A stretch of 64,000 bases of DNA. Origin: Planctomycetota bacterium. Lineage in GTDB: Bacteria > Planctomycetota > UBA1135 > JADKAF01. The notes under the pieces were generated by a model. That model was not told where the DNA came from. It made no database searches and was given only the letters and a program-made list of their open reading frames with translations. The position numbers and the translations under genes are program-made. Shown here one piece after another: positions 25,407-33,155 of the stretch; position 1 is the first letter of the stretch; every line of letters starts with the position of its first letter. Where the stretch lies: contig JADKAF010000002.1 of assembly GCA_016719295.1 (NCBI GenBank), positions 1-64,000 of the forward strand, read 5' to 3'.

Positions 25407-26420
25407 TCAAGGGTGCTCGCGGCGCAGCGCCGCGAGCTGCTCGTAGAGCTCGCGCTCTCGCTCGCTCGGCTCCGCCGGGACGACGACGCGCAGCGCGACG
25501 AAGAGGTCGCCGCGCTGGCCGCCGGGGCGAGGCCACCCCTGCCCGCGCAGACGCAGCCGTCCGTCGCCGCTGGAACCCGCGGGGATGCGCAGCTCCGCGC
25601 GACCTTCGAAGGTCGGCACCTCGATGCGCGTGCCGAGGACCACCTCCCACGGCCAGACCTTCACCTCGGTGACCACGTCGTCGCCCTGCAGCTTGAAGGC
25701 GCCGTCCTCGCGGATCTTCACCTTGAGGAGAAGATCGCCCGCGGGAGCACCCGCTTGCGCGGGCCGCCCTTGGCCGCGGAGGCGCAGGCGAGCGCCGTCG
25801 CGCACGCCGGCCGGGACGTTGAGCTCGACGGTGCGTACACCGCCCGTGGCGATGCCGAGGTTCACCGAGCGCTTGCCGCCGCGGAAGGCCTCCAGCAGAT
25901 CGAGCTCGAGCGTGCCTTCGGTGTCCGGCGCGCGCTCCGCTCCGCGGAAGCCCTCCGCCCCGCCGAAGCCGCCGCCGCCGTAGCCGGCCTGGCCGGCGAA
26001 CCCGCCGGCTTGGCCGCCGAAGCCGAACGCTTCGCCTCCGCCGCCGAAGACGGTGCGGAAGAAGTCGGAGAAGCCGCCCATCCCGCCACCAGCGGCGCCG
26101 CCGCGCGCGCGGCGCCCTCCCCCGGCTCCACCGCCGAAGAACGACGAGAAGTCGAAGCCCTCTGGCGGGGTGAAGTCGGAGCCATGCGCGTAGTCCGAGC
26201 CGAGCGTGTCGTAGCGCTTGCGCTTGTCGGGATCGCCGAGCACCTCGTGCGCCTCGGTGATCTCTTTGAAGCGTTCCTCGGCGGCCTTCTGCTCCTTCGA
26301 GTCCTTCTCGTAGCGATCGGGATGGAACTGCCGCGCGAGCTTGCGAAAAGCGTCGCGGATCTCCTTCTCGCTCGCGCCGCGAGACAGGCCGAGGATCTGG
26401 TAGTAGTCCCGGTACTTCAC
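25407..26420 (-). CDS. DnaJ/CbpA-type J-domain co-chaperone
   Basis: The protein (GTG start, 337 residues) has an N-terminal J domain (2-72) with the essential HPD at 33-35, a glycine/phenylalanine-rich linker (about 85-160), and two C-terminal substrate-binding beta-domains (TLELDLLEAFRGGKRSV; GDLLLKVKIRED; PWEVVLGTRIEVPTF). The CxxCxGxG zinc repeats of true DnaJ are absent, which places it with CbpA. It would stimulate a DnaK located elsewhere. Confidence 0.9.
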   Translation of the reverse strand: MKYRDYYQILGLSRGASEKEIRDAFRKLARQFHPDRYEKDSKEQKAAEERFKEITEAHEVLGDPDKRKRYDTLGSDYAHGSDFTPPEGFDFSSFFGGGAGGGRRARGGAAGGGMGGFSDFFRTVFGGGGEAFGFGGQAGGFAGQAGYGGGGFGGAEGFRGAERAPDTEGTLELDLLEAFRGGKRSVNLGIATGGVRTVELNVPAGVRDGARLRLRGQGRPAQAGAPAGDLLLKVKIREDGAFKLQGDDVVTEVKVWPWEVVLGTRIEVPTFEGRAELRIPAGSSGDGRLRLRGQGWPRPGGQRGDLFVALRVVVPAEPSERERELYEQLAALRREHP

Positions 26421-26502
26421 GTTCCGCTGATCGAAGCTCGCTGAGGGAAGATGCCTCCGGCAGCCGGTCGGGGCGGCGGGGGCTCGTGCGGCGGGGGCTC
26501 GT

Positions 26503-26532
26503 ACTGTAGCGCTGCAAAAGCACGCGGCTCAA
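26503..26532 (-). promoter_or_regulatory. possible promoter of the J-domain gene
   Basis: On the minus strand TTGAGC (26527-26532), an 18-base spacer and TACAGT (26503-26508) match four of six consensus positions each, about 80 bases upstream of the GTG start. Confidence 0.3.
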
Positions 26533-26560
26533 GCGCTCGTGCGGCGAAGACTCACCCTAG

Positions 26561-26721
26561 CAGCCTGTTGAAGAAGTGCTTCGAGGCTGAGAACGATGCA
26601 TCGGGCGTCCCGTCGAGGCGCAGGAACCGGCGCTGAATCGGGTGTTTCAGCAAGGTTCCGGCAACGAAGGCGGGGCGACCGAGGCGCCTTCTCGAGCCCG
26701 AATGACTTCTTCAACAGGCTG
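26561..26721. mobile_element. miniature inverted-repeat element with perfect ends (copy 2)
   Basis: The 161-bp segment has perfect 17-bp terminal inverted repeats, CAGCCTGTTGAAGAAGT at 26561-26577 and its complement at 26705-26721, flanked on both sides by CTAG (26557-26560, 26722-26725), which looks like a 4-bp target duplication. It has no significant ORF. CTAG/YTAR targets are typical of IS5-group transposases, so mobilisation by such an enzyme in trans is inferred. With the gap to the J-domain gene this fills 26421-26721. Confidence 0.75.
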
Positions 26722-27339
26722 CTAGCGGCACCATCGGCGAACGGGCTCCCACCGGTCGCACGAGATGCCGCGCGCCGCGAGCCGCGCGAGCGCGAGCTCG
26801 GCGCGCTCGCCGACGCGCTTGGGATTCGGAGGGAGCGCGGTGCCGCCGAGGGCGCTCGCCCGCAGCTCATGCGTCGGAGCGATGTGCGAGAGGGCGGCGG
26901 CCCAGACCTCGAGCTCCACGATCGCGCGCAGATCATCGAGGGCCGCGAGCTCGGCCGAGCTCGCGGCGGCAGCGCGCACGCGCCAAGCCAGACGATGCCG
27001 GCCGAGGTCATCGCGGTCGGGCTTGTGGGTGTAGGGATGCTCGCGATCCACCTCGACGCCGGCGAGCAGCTGCGCCCAGCGCGCAGCCTCGAGGCCCGCT
27101 GCGGCGCGCACGGCCTCGAGCAAACGCGGCTCCGGCAGCGCGATCGCTCGCGCGATCTGCTGCAGCGCGGCGTCCGGAACGCTCGCGGGGATCGCCGGAA
27201 CGAAGACCGCCTCGTCGAAGGGCTCGGACGGCGCGGCGAGCTGCTCGTCGCCGCCGCAGCTCCCGCACGCGACGAGCAGGGCGCCGAGGGCGGCGATCCT
27301 CCGCCCGCAGCTTTTTCCCAGAAAGGCGACTTCACGCAC
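26722..27339 (-). CDS. predicted lipoprotein of unknown function
   Basis: The GTG at 27339 is preceded by GAGG at good spacing and gives a 205-residue product with a lipoprotein signal: basic start, hydrophobic IAALGALLVAC lipobox, then GSCGGDEQL. The mature part is helical and Ala/Glu-rich, with one patch rich in charged residues (VDREHPYTHKPDRDDLGRHR, about 108-127); no family is recognised. Its TAG stop lies inside the CTAG target copy of the adjacent inverted-repeat element. An in-frame ATG at 27384 is a possible longer start. Confidence 0.6.
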   Translation of the reverse strand: MREVAFLGKSCGRRIAALGALLVACGSCGGDEQLAAPSEPFDEAVFVPAIPASVPDAALQQIARAIALPEPRLLEAVRAAAGLEAARWAQLLAGVEVDREHPYTHKPDRDDLGRHRLAWRVRAAAASSAELAALDDLRAIVELEVWAAALSHIAPTHELRASALGGTALPPNPKRVGERAELALARLAARGISCDRWEPVRRWCR

Positions 27340-27341
27340 AG

Positions 27342-27462
27342 AGGACCTCGTAGCACGTGGGCGGCCGAGGAAGCTCGGTCGCATGGAACACGAATCGCCG
27401 GGCCCAGCGTGGGCACGGCAGGAGGAGTCGTCAGGGCCGTGGCGACTCCTCCTCATTTTTTT
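27342..27462 (+). ncRNA. candidate structured small RNA with intrinsic terminator
   Basis: Three hairpins occur in series on the plus strand: CCGAG-GAAG-CTCGG near 27366-27379, GCCCA-GCG-TGGGC near 27405-27417, and GGAGGAGTCG (27421-27430) pairing with CGACTCCTCC (27443-27452), followed by TCATTTTTTTAT. The last is the clearest Rho-independent terminator seen in the window, yet no rightward gene lies upstream of it. No good promoter was seen. The 5' end is a guess. Confidence 0.35.
27421..27462 (+). terminator. Rho-independent terminator on the gene-free strand
   Basis: A 10-bp perfect stem (27421-27430 / 27443-27452) is followed within three bases by seven T residues. On the minus strand the run would be upstream of the stem, so the orientation is plus. 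Confidence 0.75.
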
Positions 27463-27674
27463 ATCGGGGGGCAGCTGCGAGCCGCCCAGCGCTGAGCGCT
27501 CGAAGGGCGGAGCAGAAGGTCGCGAGGAAAGTTCCGGCGGGTCGGCGCTGGGAGCAAGACGGGAAGACGACCGCAGCATCGGGACCTGCCGAGCCGTGCT
27601 GGAACCTCTGGCGCAGCGAGGCTCCAAGCGCCGAAACGCCGCGCACCAACGCCGCGAAGTCCAGCGCCAGACCA
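27463..27674. other. gap with no supported gene
   Basis: Between the terminator and the stop of the leftward membrane-protein gene no convincing gene is seen. An 82-codon GTG-initiated leftward frame (27461-27709) overlaps that gene and has no recognisable features. Confidence 0.5.
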
Positions 27675-29051
27675 TCAGCCAACGGCAGCACCTCGCGCGC
27701 GCTCCGCACGAGCTCCGCCCCGCGGCTCTACGCAGAGCGCCAGCGCGAGCACGAGCCACGGCGAGGCCTGGATCCAGATGCGCGCCGCGGCCACGCCTGT
27801 CTGCCAGCGCGCGTCGTAGCCCCCCAGCAGCAGCCCCGCGAACACGCTCGCGATCCACGCCACGCCGAGGAGCACGGGTCCGCGCGCTCGAGGCGCTCGA
27901 CCGGACAGCACGAGCGCGAGGACGAGGAACCAGAGCGGGCCCGCGAAGCCGCTCTCGGGCCCCCATCCCGCGCGCCCGAGCTCCTCCAGCACGACCCCGC
28001 CGCGAAACACGAGATAGCCGGGATCGAGGAGCGCGCCGAGATCGACGCCATCGAGATGCTCGACGAAGGTGCCCCAGCGCGCGCGGCTGACGAACGCGGG
28101 CAAGCGCAGCGCGACGATCAGCAGCGCCGCGAGCGCGGCGCTGCCGAGACACGCTCGCCGTGCCTCGTGCCGCGAGCCGCCCTCCCGCCGCGCGAGGCCG
28201 AGCACGCCGCCGAGCGCGATCCAGGCCAGCCCTTCGTTCTTCGCGGCGGCCGCGCCGATCGCGAAGAGCACGGCGAGGGCGCGCGCGCTCGGCGTACCGA
28301 GGCTCCAGCACGCAGCCGCGCCGAGAACGCTGGCCAGCAGCGGGAGATCGGCTTCGCCCCGCGGCACCAACGCGAGCAGCGGAGGAGCGAGCGCGAAGAG
28401 CGCGAGCGCGAAGCTCGCGGTGCGCGTGTCGATCGCCCGCTGGAGCACGCCGAGCCACACGCGCGCGGCGACGAGCCACGCCAGCAGCGAGAGCCCGATC
28501 TGCGCCGCCGCGGAGATCTCGCCGCTCACCACCGCGTGCCAGGCGACCGCGGTGGGAACGAAGAGCGGATGCGAAGCGCCGAGGGTGCGCGGGGCGAGCT
28601 CGTCCAGCGTGCCTTCGTCGAGCGCGCGGGCCTTCAGCCGATAGACCTCGAGCGCGTCGACACCCGCGAGACCGGAGGTCGCGAGCGGTACGAGCGCGAG
28701 GAGCGCCACGACGGCCGCGGCCGGCAGCGCCGCGCTCCAGCAGCGCCGCACGAGCGCGCCTGCGCGCTGCGCCACGAGTGCTCCCTGCGCGAGAGCGGCG
28801 ATCGCGCACGCGAGCCCGACGCCGTGCAAGGCGAGAGCACCGGAGCGCCAGAGCGCCGGAGCGCAGGACCAGAGCAGCTCGAGGAGCAGATCGATGCCGC
28901 AGAGGCCGAGCCAGAGCGCGCCGAGGAGACCACCGGCCGCGGCGCGCGTCTCCGCATCACAGCGCAGCGCGCGTTGCACGAGGAGGCCGAGACCGAGCGC
29001 CGCGAGCAGCGGCGTCAGCGCGCCTGCCGCTTCGAGCAGCGGAGCGCTCAT
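27675..29051 (-). CDS. polytopic membrane protein, glycosyltransferase-39/ArnT-like
   Basis: The 458-residue protein has about ten to twelve hydrophobic helices and few soluble loops; the first is LTPLLAALGLGLLV. The pattern of loop signatures (VDALEVYRLKARALDEGTLDEL after the fourth helix, VPRGEADLPLLAS later) resembles membrane glycosyltransferases that use polyprenyl-phosphate sugars, but no catalytic motif is certain. The ATG overlaps the stop of the upstream gene by four bases, so it is translationally coupled within the three-gene operon from 33089. An envelope role is likely; the substrate is unknown. Confidence 0.55.
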   Translation of the reverse strand: MSAPLLEAAGALTPLLAALGLGLLVQRALRCDAETRAAAGGLLGALWLGLCGIDLLLELLWSCAPALWRSGALALHGVGLACAIAALAQGALVAQRAGALVRRCWSAALPAAAVVALLALVPLATSGLAGVDALEVYRLKARALDEGTLDELAPRTLGASHPLFVPTAVAWHAVVSGEISAAAQIGLSLLAWLVAARVWLGVLQRAIDTRTASFALALFALAPPLLALVPRGEADLPLLASVLGAAACWSLGTPSARALAVLFAIGAAAAKNEGLAWIALGGVLGLARREGGSRHEARRACLGSAALAALLIVALRLPAFVSRARWGTFVEHLDGVDLGALLDPGYLVFRGGVVLEELGRAGWGPESGFAGPLWFLVLALVLSGRAPRARGPVLLGVAWIASVFAGLLLGGYDARWQTGVAAARIWIQASPWLVLALALCVEPRGGARAERARGAAVG

Positions 29052-29974
29052 CGCGGAGCGAGCGCGCCGCGCGGCGCGAGCAGCGTCCAGTCGCCCCAGC
29101 GCTCGAGCTCGACCTCTTCGCCAGTGGGCTCGAGCGCAGGACCGAGGCGGGCGGCGCGGCGCGCCGGTTCCAGGCGATGCGCCAGGCGCGCGGTCGGCAA
29201 GGCGTCCACCGCGCGGCATCGCAGAGCGGGAGGGCCGTCCACCTGCACGAGAACTTCCGGCGGGAGAGCGAGCGCGCGCGTCGCGACCCGGGCGAGGAAG
29301 GTCGAGAACTCCGGCTCGGGGCGCCAGCGCAGATCGTCGAGCTCGCGCCACGCGCGCGGAGCGCTCGAGAGCAGCGCCAGCACGAGCAAGGCCGCGAACG
29401 CACCAACGAGCACGCGAGCAGTGGGTGCGCGGCGCGAAGTGCGCAGCGCGCCGCCGACGACGAGGGCTGCTGCGAGCGCGCCGAGCAGCGCGAGCCACGC
29501 GGGTGCTGCGCGCTGCGCCGCGACGCGCCGCGCGGGCGCGAGCGCGAGCGCCCCGGCTCCCGTGCTCTGCTCCGTCGCGCGCAGATGCGACGCGCGGCCA
29601 AGCGCCCAAGCGCCGTCGGCGGAGCGCCAGCGCGCTTGGACGTAGCGCCCGCGCGGACCGAGCGAGGTGCGCACCGCAGAGAGCGGGAGATCGACGCCGT
29701 GCTCGCGCTCTCCTCCCGCGATCGGCCGGAGCGGGATCAGCCCATCGGCGTCGAGGGCGACGGCGAGCCGCTCGTCTCCCGCGCCGCTCCACGGGCGCTC
29801 GAGCAGCTCCGCGCCGCAGACGAGCGCGACGTCGACCGCCGAGGGAGGCAGCTCGACGCGCAGCGCGCAGCGCTCCCCCACGACCTCGAGACGCAGCGAC
29901 GTGTGCGCGGGCGACGCCGGCTCTTCGCCGGCGCTCGCGCCGAGCACGAGCGCGAGGACGGCGCGGGAGCGCAC
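29048..29974 (-). CDS. exported membrane protein of unknown function
   Basis: A GTG start four bases after the preceding stop gives 308 residues: an N-terminal hydrophobic export signal (VRSRAVLALVLGASA), a beta-rich extracytoplasmic region (LRLEVVGERCALRVELPPSAVDVALVCG), two membrane helices (about 160-180 and 190-210) and a C-terminal soluble tail with another beta-like segment. No family is recognised. It is sandwiched between the HEAT-repeat gene and the polytopic membrane-protein gene with minimal spacing, so the three probably act together at the envelope. Start uncertain. Confidence 0.55.
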   Translation of the reverse strand: MRSRAVLALVLGASAGEEPASPAHTSLRLEVVGERCALRVELPPSAVDVALVCGAELLERPWSGAGDERLAVALDADGLIPLRPIAGGEREHGVDLPLSAVRTSLGPRGRYVQARWRSADGAWALGRASHLRATEQSTGAGALALAPARRVAAQRAAPAWLALLGALAAALVVGGALRTSRRAPTARVLVGAFAALLVLALLSSAPRAWRELDDLRWRPEPEFSTFLARVATRALALPPEVLVQVDGPPALRCRAVDALPTARLAHRLEPARRAARLGPALEPTGEEVELERWGDWTLLAPRGALAPR

Positions 29975-29978
29975 GGCT

Positions 29979-32900
29979 CTACGAGCGCTCCCGCAGCAGC
30001 CGGCGGCAAGAGCGAGCGATGCGCTCGCAGGTCGGCGGATCGGTGACCAAGGTGACGTAGCCCAGGTCTTCGCCCAGCGCCTCGCGGAGATAGCGCGCGG
30101 CATGCATGCGCAGCTCGGGAGCGCCGCTCTGCAGCACGTCGCAGAGCGCCTCGAGGGTGCGCCTCGACGGCGAGCTGCGCAGCGTCTCGCCGCGCTCGGG
30201 GAGCGGCAGAGCGTTCTCCTCGCAGGCGCGGGCGAACCAGAGTTGCGCGCTCTCCCCGACGTGTGCTTCGGCGAAGCGCCGCGCCTCCGCGAGCGCCGTG
30301 GTCGGCGTGAAGCTGCGGCAGCTGAGCCAGCTCAAGGCCTGGATCACGCCGGTGTCGTCAGGCGTCTCCTCCAGCACCTGGAGCAGCAGCGGCAACGCCG
30401 CCGCATCGAGCGCTTCGGCCCAGAGCAACGCCGCTGCGCGGCGCGTCTCCGTCGCCTCGGCGAGGCTGCCGCAGACCGAGCGGATCTGATCGAGCGGCTT
30501 GTCGAGGCAAGCGGCGCGCGCACGCAACCCGTCGGCGGAAGCCCCGCCACTACCCACCGCGAAGCTCGCGAGCGCGAGCGTCGCGGCGACCGCGTCGCTC
30601 TCCGCGAAGCCCTGGAAGATGGCGCGCCGAACCAGCGCATCGTCGCTCGCGAGCGCACGCGAGAGCGCGGCGAGCGACGAAGGCGTCGCGAGCCGCGCCA
30701 GAGCTTCCGCGGCCTCGAGGCGCTCGGAGATCTCCGCGCGCTCGAAGATCTGGATCAGCGGCCCCGAGGAGGCTTCGGCACCGAGCCTGCCGAGCGCGCG
30801 GATCGAGGCCAAGCGCACTTGAGCCGTGCCGTGGCGAGTGAGCTCGAAGAGCCGCGAGAGCGGCGGCTCGGCGGAGAGCACGGGCGCGGCCTCGGCCGCG
30901 CCGGCGAGCACCGGCGGCCGCGGATCGAGCAGCGCGGCGCGGACCGCGTCGGGTCCCGCGCTGGCGAGGACGCTGCCGAGCGCGAGGCGCTCCTCTTGTC
31001 GAGCGGGCCGCAGCGCGAAGATCGTCTTCACGTCCTCGATCACGCCGGGAGCGCCCCGCTTCGCGACGAGCTCGACGACCGCGCGGCGCAGCGGATCGAG
31101 CGGCGCCTCGACGCCGACGAAGGCGAGCAACGCCGCGGCGGCTTCGGCTTCGAGCACTTCGCCGCTCGGCAGCGCGCGCTCGAGCTCGTCGTAGGCGTCC
31201 CACGCGAGCGCGGGATCGAGGTCGTCGAACGCGTGGGCGATCAGCCCGCGCAGTCGAGCGCGACGCTCGTTCGGCGCGTGCGCAGCGCTCCACCACGCCG
31301 CTTCCGCGGCGTGGAGATCGGCGAAGCGCGCGAAGCGCTGGGCATCGAGATAGGGCTGCCACGCGGTGCGTTCTTCGAGCGCAGCTACGGCGGCGCACAA
31401 GCGATCCCAACGCGCATCGCCCGAGCGCGGGCTGCCGTCGATGCGCTTCGTGCTCGCGCCGCGGCGCAGCTCGATCGAGCGCCGCTCCTCGCCGCTCTCG
31501 CCAAAGCGCCCGGCCGGCCATTCGGCGCGCGCGATGCCCGCGAGGGCGATCTCGTCGTGGAGAGCGCGCATCTCCGCCGCGTCGAGCCAGCGGCGCTGCG
31601 GTGCGCTGACCGTGGAGGCGAGCACACCGTCGGAGAGCTGCGCGAACGCGAGCTCGCGAGCGACTTCGCCCGCGGCGTAGGTCGTGTGCAGCTCGAGCTC
31701 GCCCAGCGCGGCGGGATCGAGGACGAAGAACTCGCGCCGCGGCGTGAAGCTGCCGCCGACGCGCCCCCACCACGTCTTCCAAGCGGCGCCGTCCTCGCCG
31801 AGGTCCACGCCGCTCATGCGCCGCAGCAAGCGCAGCAGCGCGGGGCGGAGCAGAGGCAACTCCGAATAACCGACCTCGCCGGCGATCGCGCGCACCAGGA
31901 GATGCGGCACGCGCTCGCGCAGCCACAGCGTCGCGCGCTCGTCGTCGCAGCGCAGCCCGATCGCGCCCACGGCCGCCGCGCCCGCCGCGGCGATGAAGAC
32001 ATTCTCGTGCGAGAAGGCGGCCGCACACCCCCCCAGGTCCTCGAGCGCCAGCAAGGCCACGGCGCTCGCCGCTTCCTCCTCGAGCAACGCGGCGATCGCG
32101 CGCCCCCAAGCGCGGTCGTACGAGAAGGCGCGCACGCGTGCAGCGAGCAGCTCCCATTCGGCGGCTCCGCCGTGCGCGACGAGCAGCGCGGCGCAAGCCT
32201 GAGCGGTCGGCGGGCTCTCGTCGTCGAGGAGGCGGAGCGCCGCGCTCGCGAGCGCGGGATCGCGGCGCTGCTCGAGCACGCGCAGCGCACGCCGGCGCAC
32301 CTCCGGATGCGCATGCGCCAGACGCTCGCGGAACGGCTCGAGCGCGAGCTCGCGCGCGATCGCTTGGCGCTCGGCCTCGGCGCGCAGGTTCGGATTCGCG
32401 GCATCGAACCAGGCGAGGATCCAATCGCTGCGCTCGGGCTCGGCCGCGGCGAAGCCAGCCGCGAAGCGCTTGGCTCCGGTCGCGGTCAGGCCCTCGAGCG
32501 CGCGCCGATGCAGCAGGGCGAGATCTTCCGCTCCCGCGATCGGGAAGAGCAGCTCGGCGAGCACCACCGCCGCCTCGGAGCGCTTCGTCGCCAGCCCCGC
32601 GCGGAGCGCCGCGCCCGCTTCGGCGCCTCGTGCGGCGAGCTCGGCGCGCACGCGCTGCCCTTCCTCGTCATCGATGCGCTTGCGCGTCGCCAGCGACTCG
32701 ACGAGGCGCTCGGAGCTCGCCTCGGAGATGGAAGCGCGCGACGCGGCGGTCCCGTCCGAAGCCGCCGGCCGCGCGGTGCGCGGCGCCGGCGCTGCCGAGC
32801 TCGCGCGAGCCGGAGCATCCGGGAGGTCGGGCCGGCGCTTCTGCGCGGTCCGGCCGCTCGGCTGGCGCGTGTTCACGGGGATCACGAGATCGGGCCCGGC

Positions 32901-33089
32901 CTTGCCTCGCTCCACCTTCGGCTCGCCGAGGTCTTTCCTCAGCGGCTCGGGCGCAGGATCCCCGCCGGCCGGCGCGGGCGCGGGAGGATCCTGCTTCGGC
33001 GGAGGCAGGTCCTGCGCGCCGCGCGCGAACAGCGGCGCGGCGAGCGCGAGCGCGACGAGTGAGCAGACGGAGCGAGGCGTGCGTGGCAT
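29979..33089 (-). CDS. exported HEAT-repeat protein
   Basis: The 1036-residue protein has a signal peptide (MPRTPRSVCSLVALALAAPLF), a proline-rich linker (about 28-110), then a large alpha-solenoid of HEAT-like helical repeats, for example HPEVRRRALRVLEQRRDPALA, TAQVRLASIRALGRLGAEASS and ISERLEAAEALARLATPSSL. A middle insertion (about 430-560) contains WKTWWGRVGGSF, common in exported HEAT proteins of Planctomycetes-like genomes. HEAT solenoids are protein-binding scaffolds; no enzyme motif is seen. It is the first gene of the three-gene leftward operon. Confidence 0.7.
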   Translation of the reverse strand: MPRTPRSVCSLVALALAAPLFARGAQDLPPPKQDPPAPAPAGGDPAPEPLRKDLGEPKVERGKAGPDLVIPVNTRQPSGRTAQKRRPDLPDAPARASSAAPAPRTARPAASDGTAASRASISEASSERLVESLATRKRIDDEEGQRVRAELAARGAEAGAALRAGLATKRSEAAVVLAELLFPIAGAEDLALLHRRALEGLTATGAKRFAAGFAAAEPERSDWILAWFDAANPNLRAEAERQAIARELALEPFRERLAHAHPEVRRRALRVLEQRRDPALASAALRLLDDESPPTAQACAALLVAHGGAAEWELLAARVRAFSYDRAWGRAIAALLEEEAASAVALLALEDLGGCAAAFSHENVFIAAAGAAAVGAIGLRCDDERATLWLRERVPHLLVRAIAGEVGYSELPLLRPALLRLLRRMSGVDLGEDGAAWKTWWGRVGGSFTPRREFFVLDPAALGELELHTTYAAGEVARELAFAQLSDGVLASTVSAPQRRWLDAAEMRALHDEIALAGIARAEWPAGRFGESGEERRSIELRRGASTKRIDGSPRSGDARWDRLCAAVAALEERTAWQPYLDAQRFARFADLHAAEAAWWSAAHAPNERRARLRGLIAHAFDDLDPALAWDAYDELERALPSGEVLEAEAAAALLAFVGVEAPLDPLRRAVVELVAKRGAPGVIEDVKTIFALRPARQEERLALGSVLASAGPDAVRAALLDPRPPVLAGAAEAAPVLSAEPPLSRLFELTRHGTAQVRLASIRALGRLGAEASSGPLIQIFERAEISERLEAAEALARLATPSSLAALSRALASDDALVRRAIFQGFAESDAVAATLALASFAVGSGGASADGLRARAACLDKPLDQIRSVCGSLAEATETRRAAALLWAEALDAAALPLLLQVLEETPDDTGVIQALSWLSCRSFTPTTALAEARRFAEAHVGESAQLWFARACEENALPLPERGETLRSSPSRRTLEALCDVLQSGAPELRMHAARYLREALGEDLGYVTLVTDPPTCERIARSCRRLLRERS

Positions 33090-33155
33090 GGGATTCCCCG
33101 CGAGGTGCGCAGGAAGGAGAGGACTCGAGCCGCGGGGGCGTGCGGGTCGCAGAGA

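Noticed and set aside
27342..27462. SRP RNA, 6S RNA or tmRNA
   Set aside because: The conserved GGAA loop of SRP RNA, the open bulge of 6S RNA and the tRNA-like ends of tmRNA are not visible.
27461..27709. Small leftward GTG-initiated ORF of 82 codons
   Set aside because: It overlaps the membrane-protein gene, has no ribosome site or recognisable domain, and lies across the terminator region.
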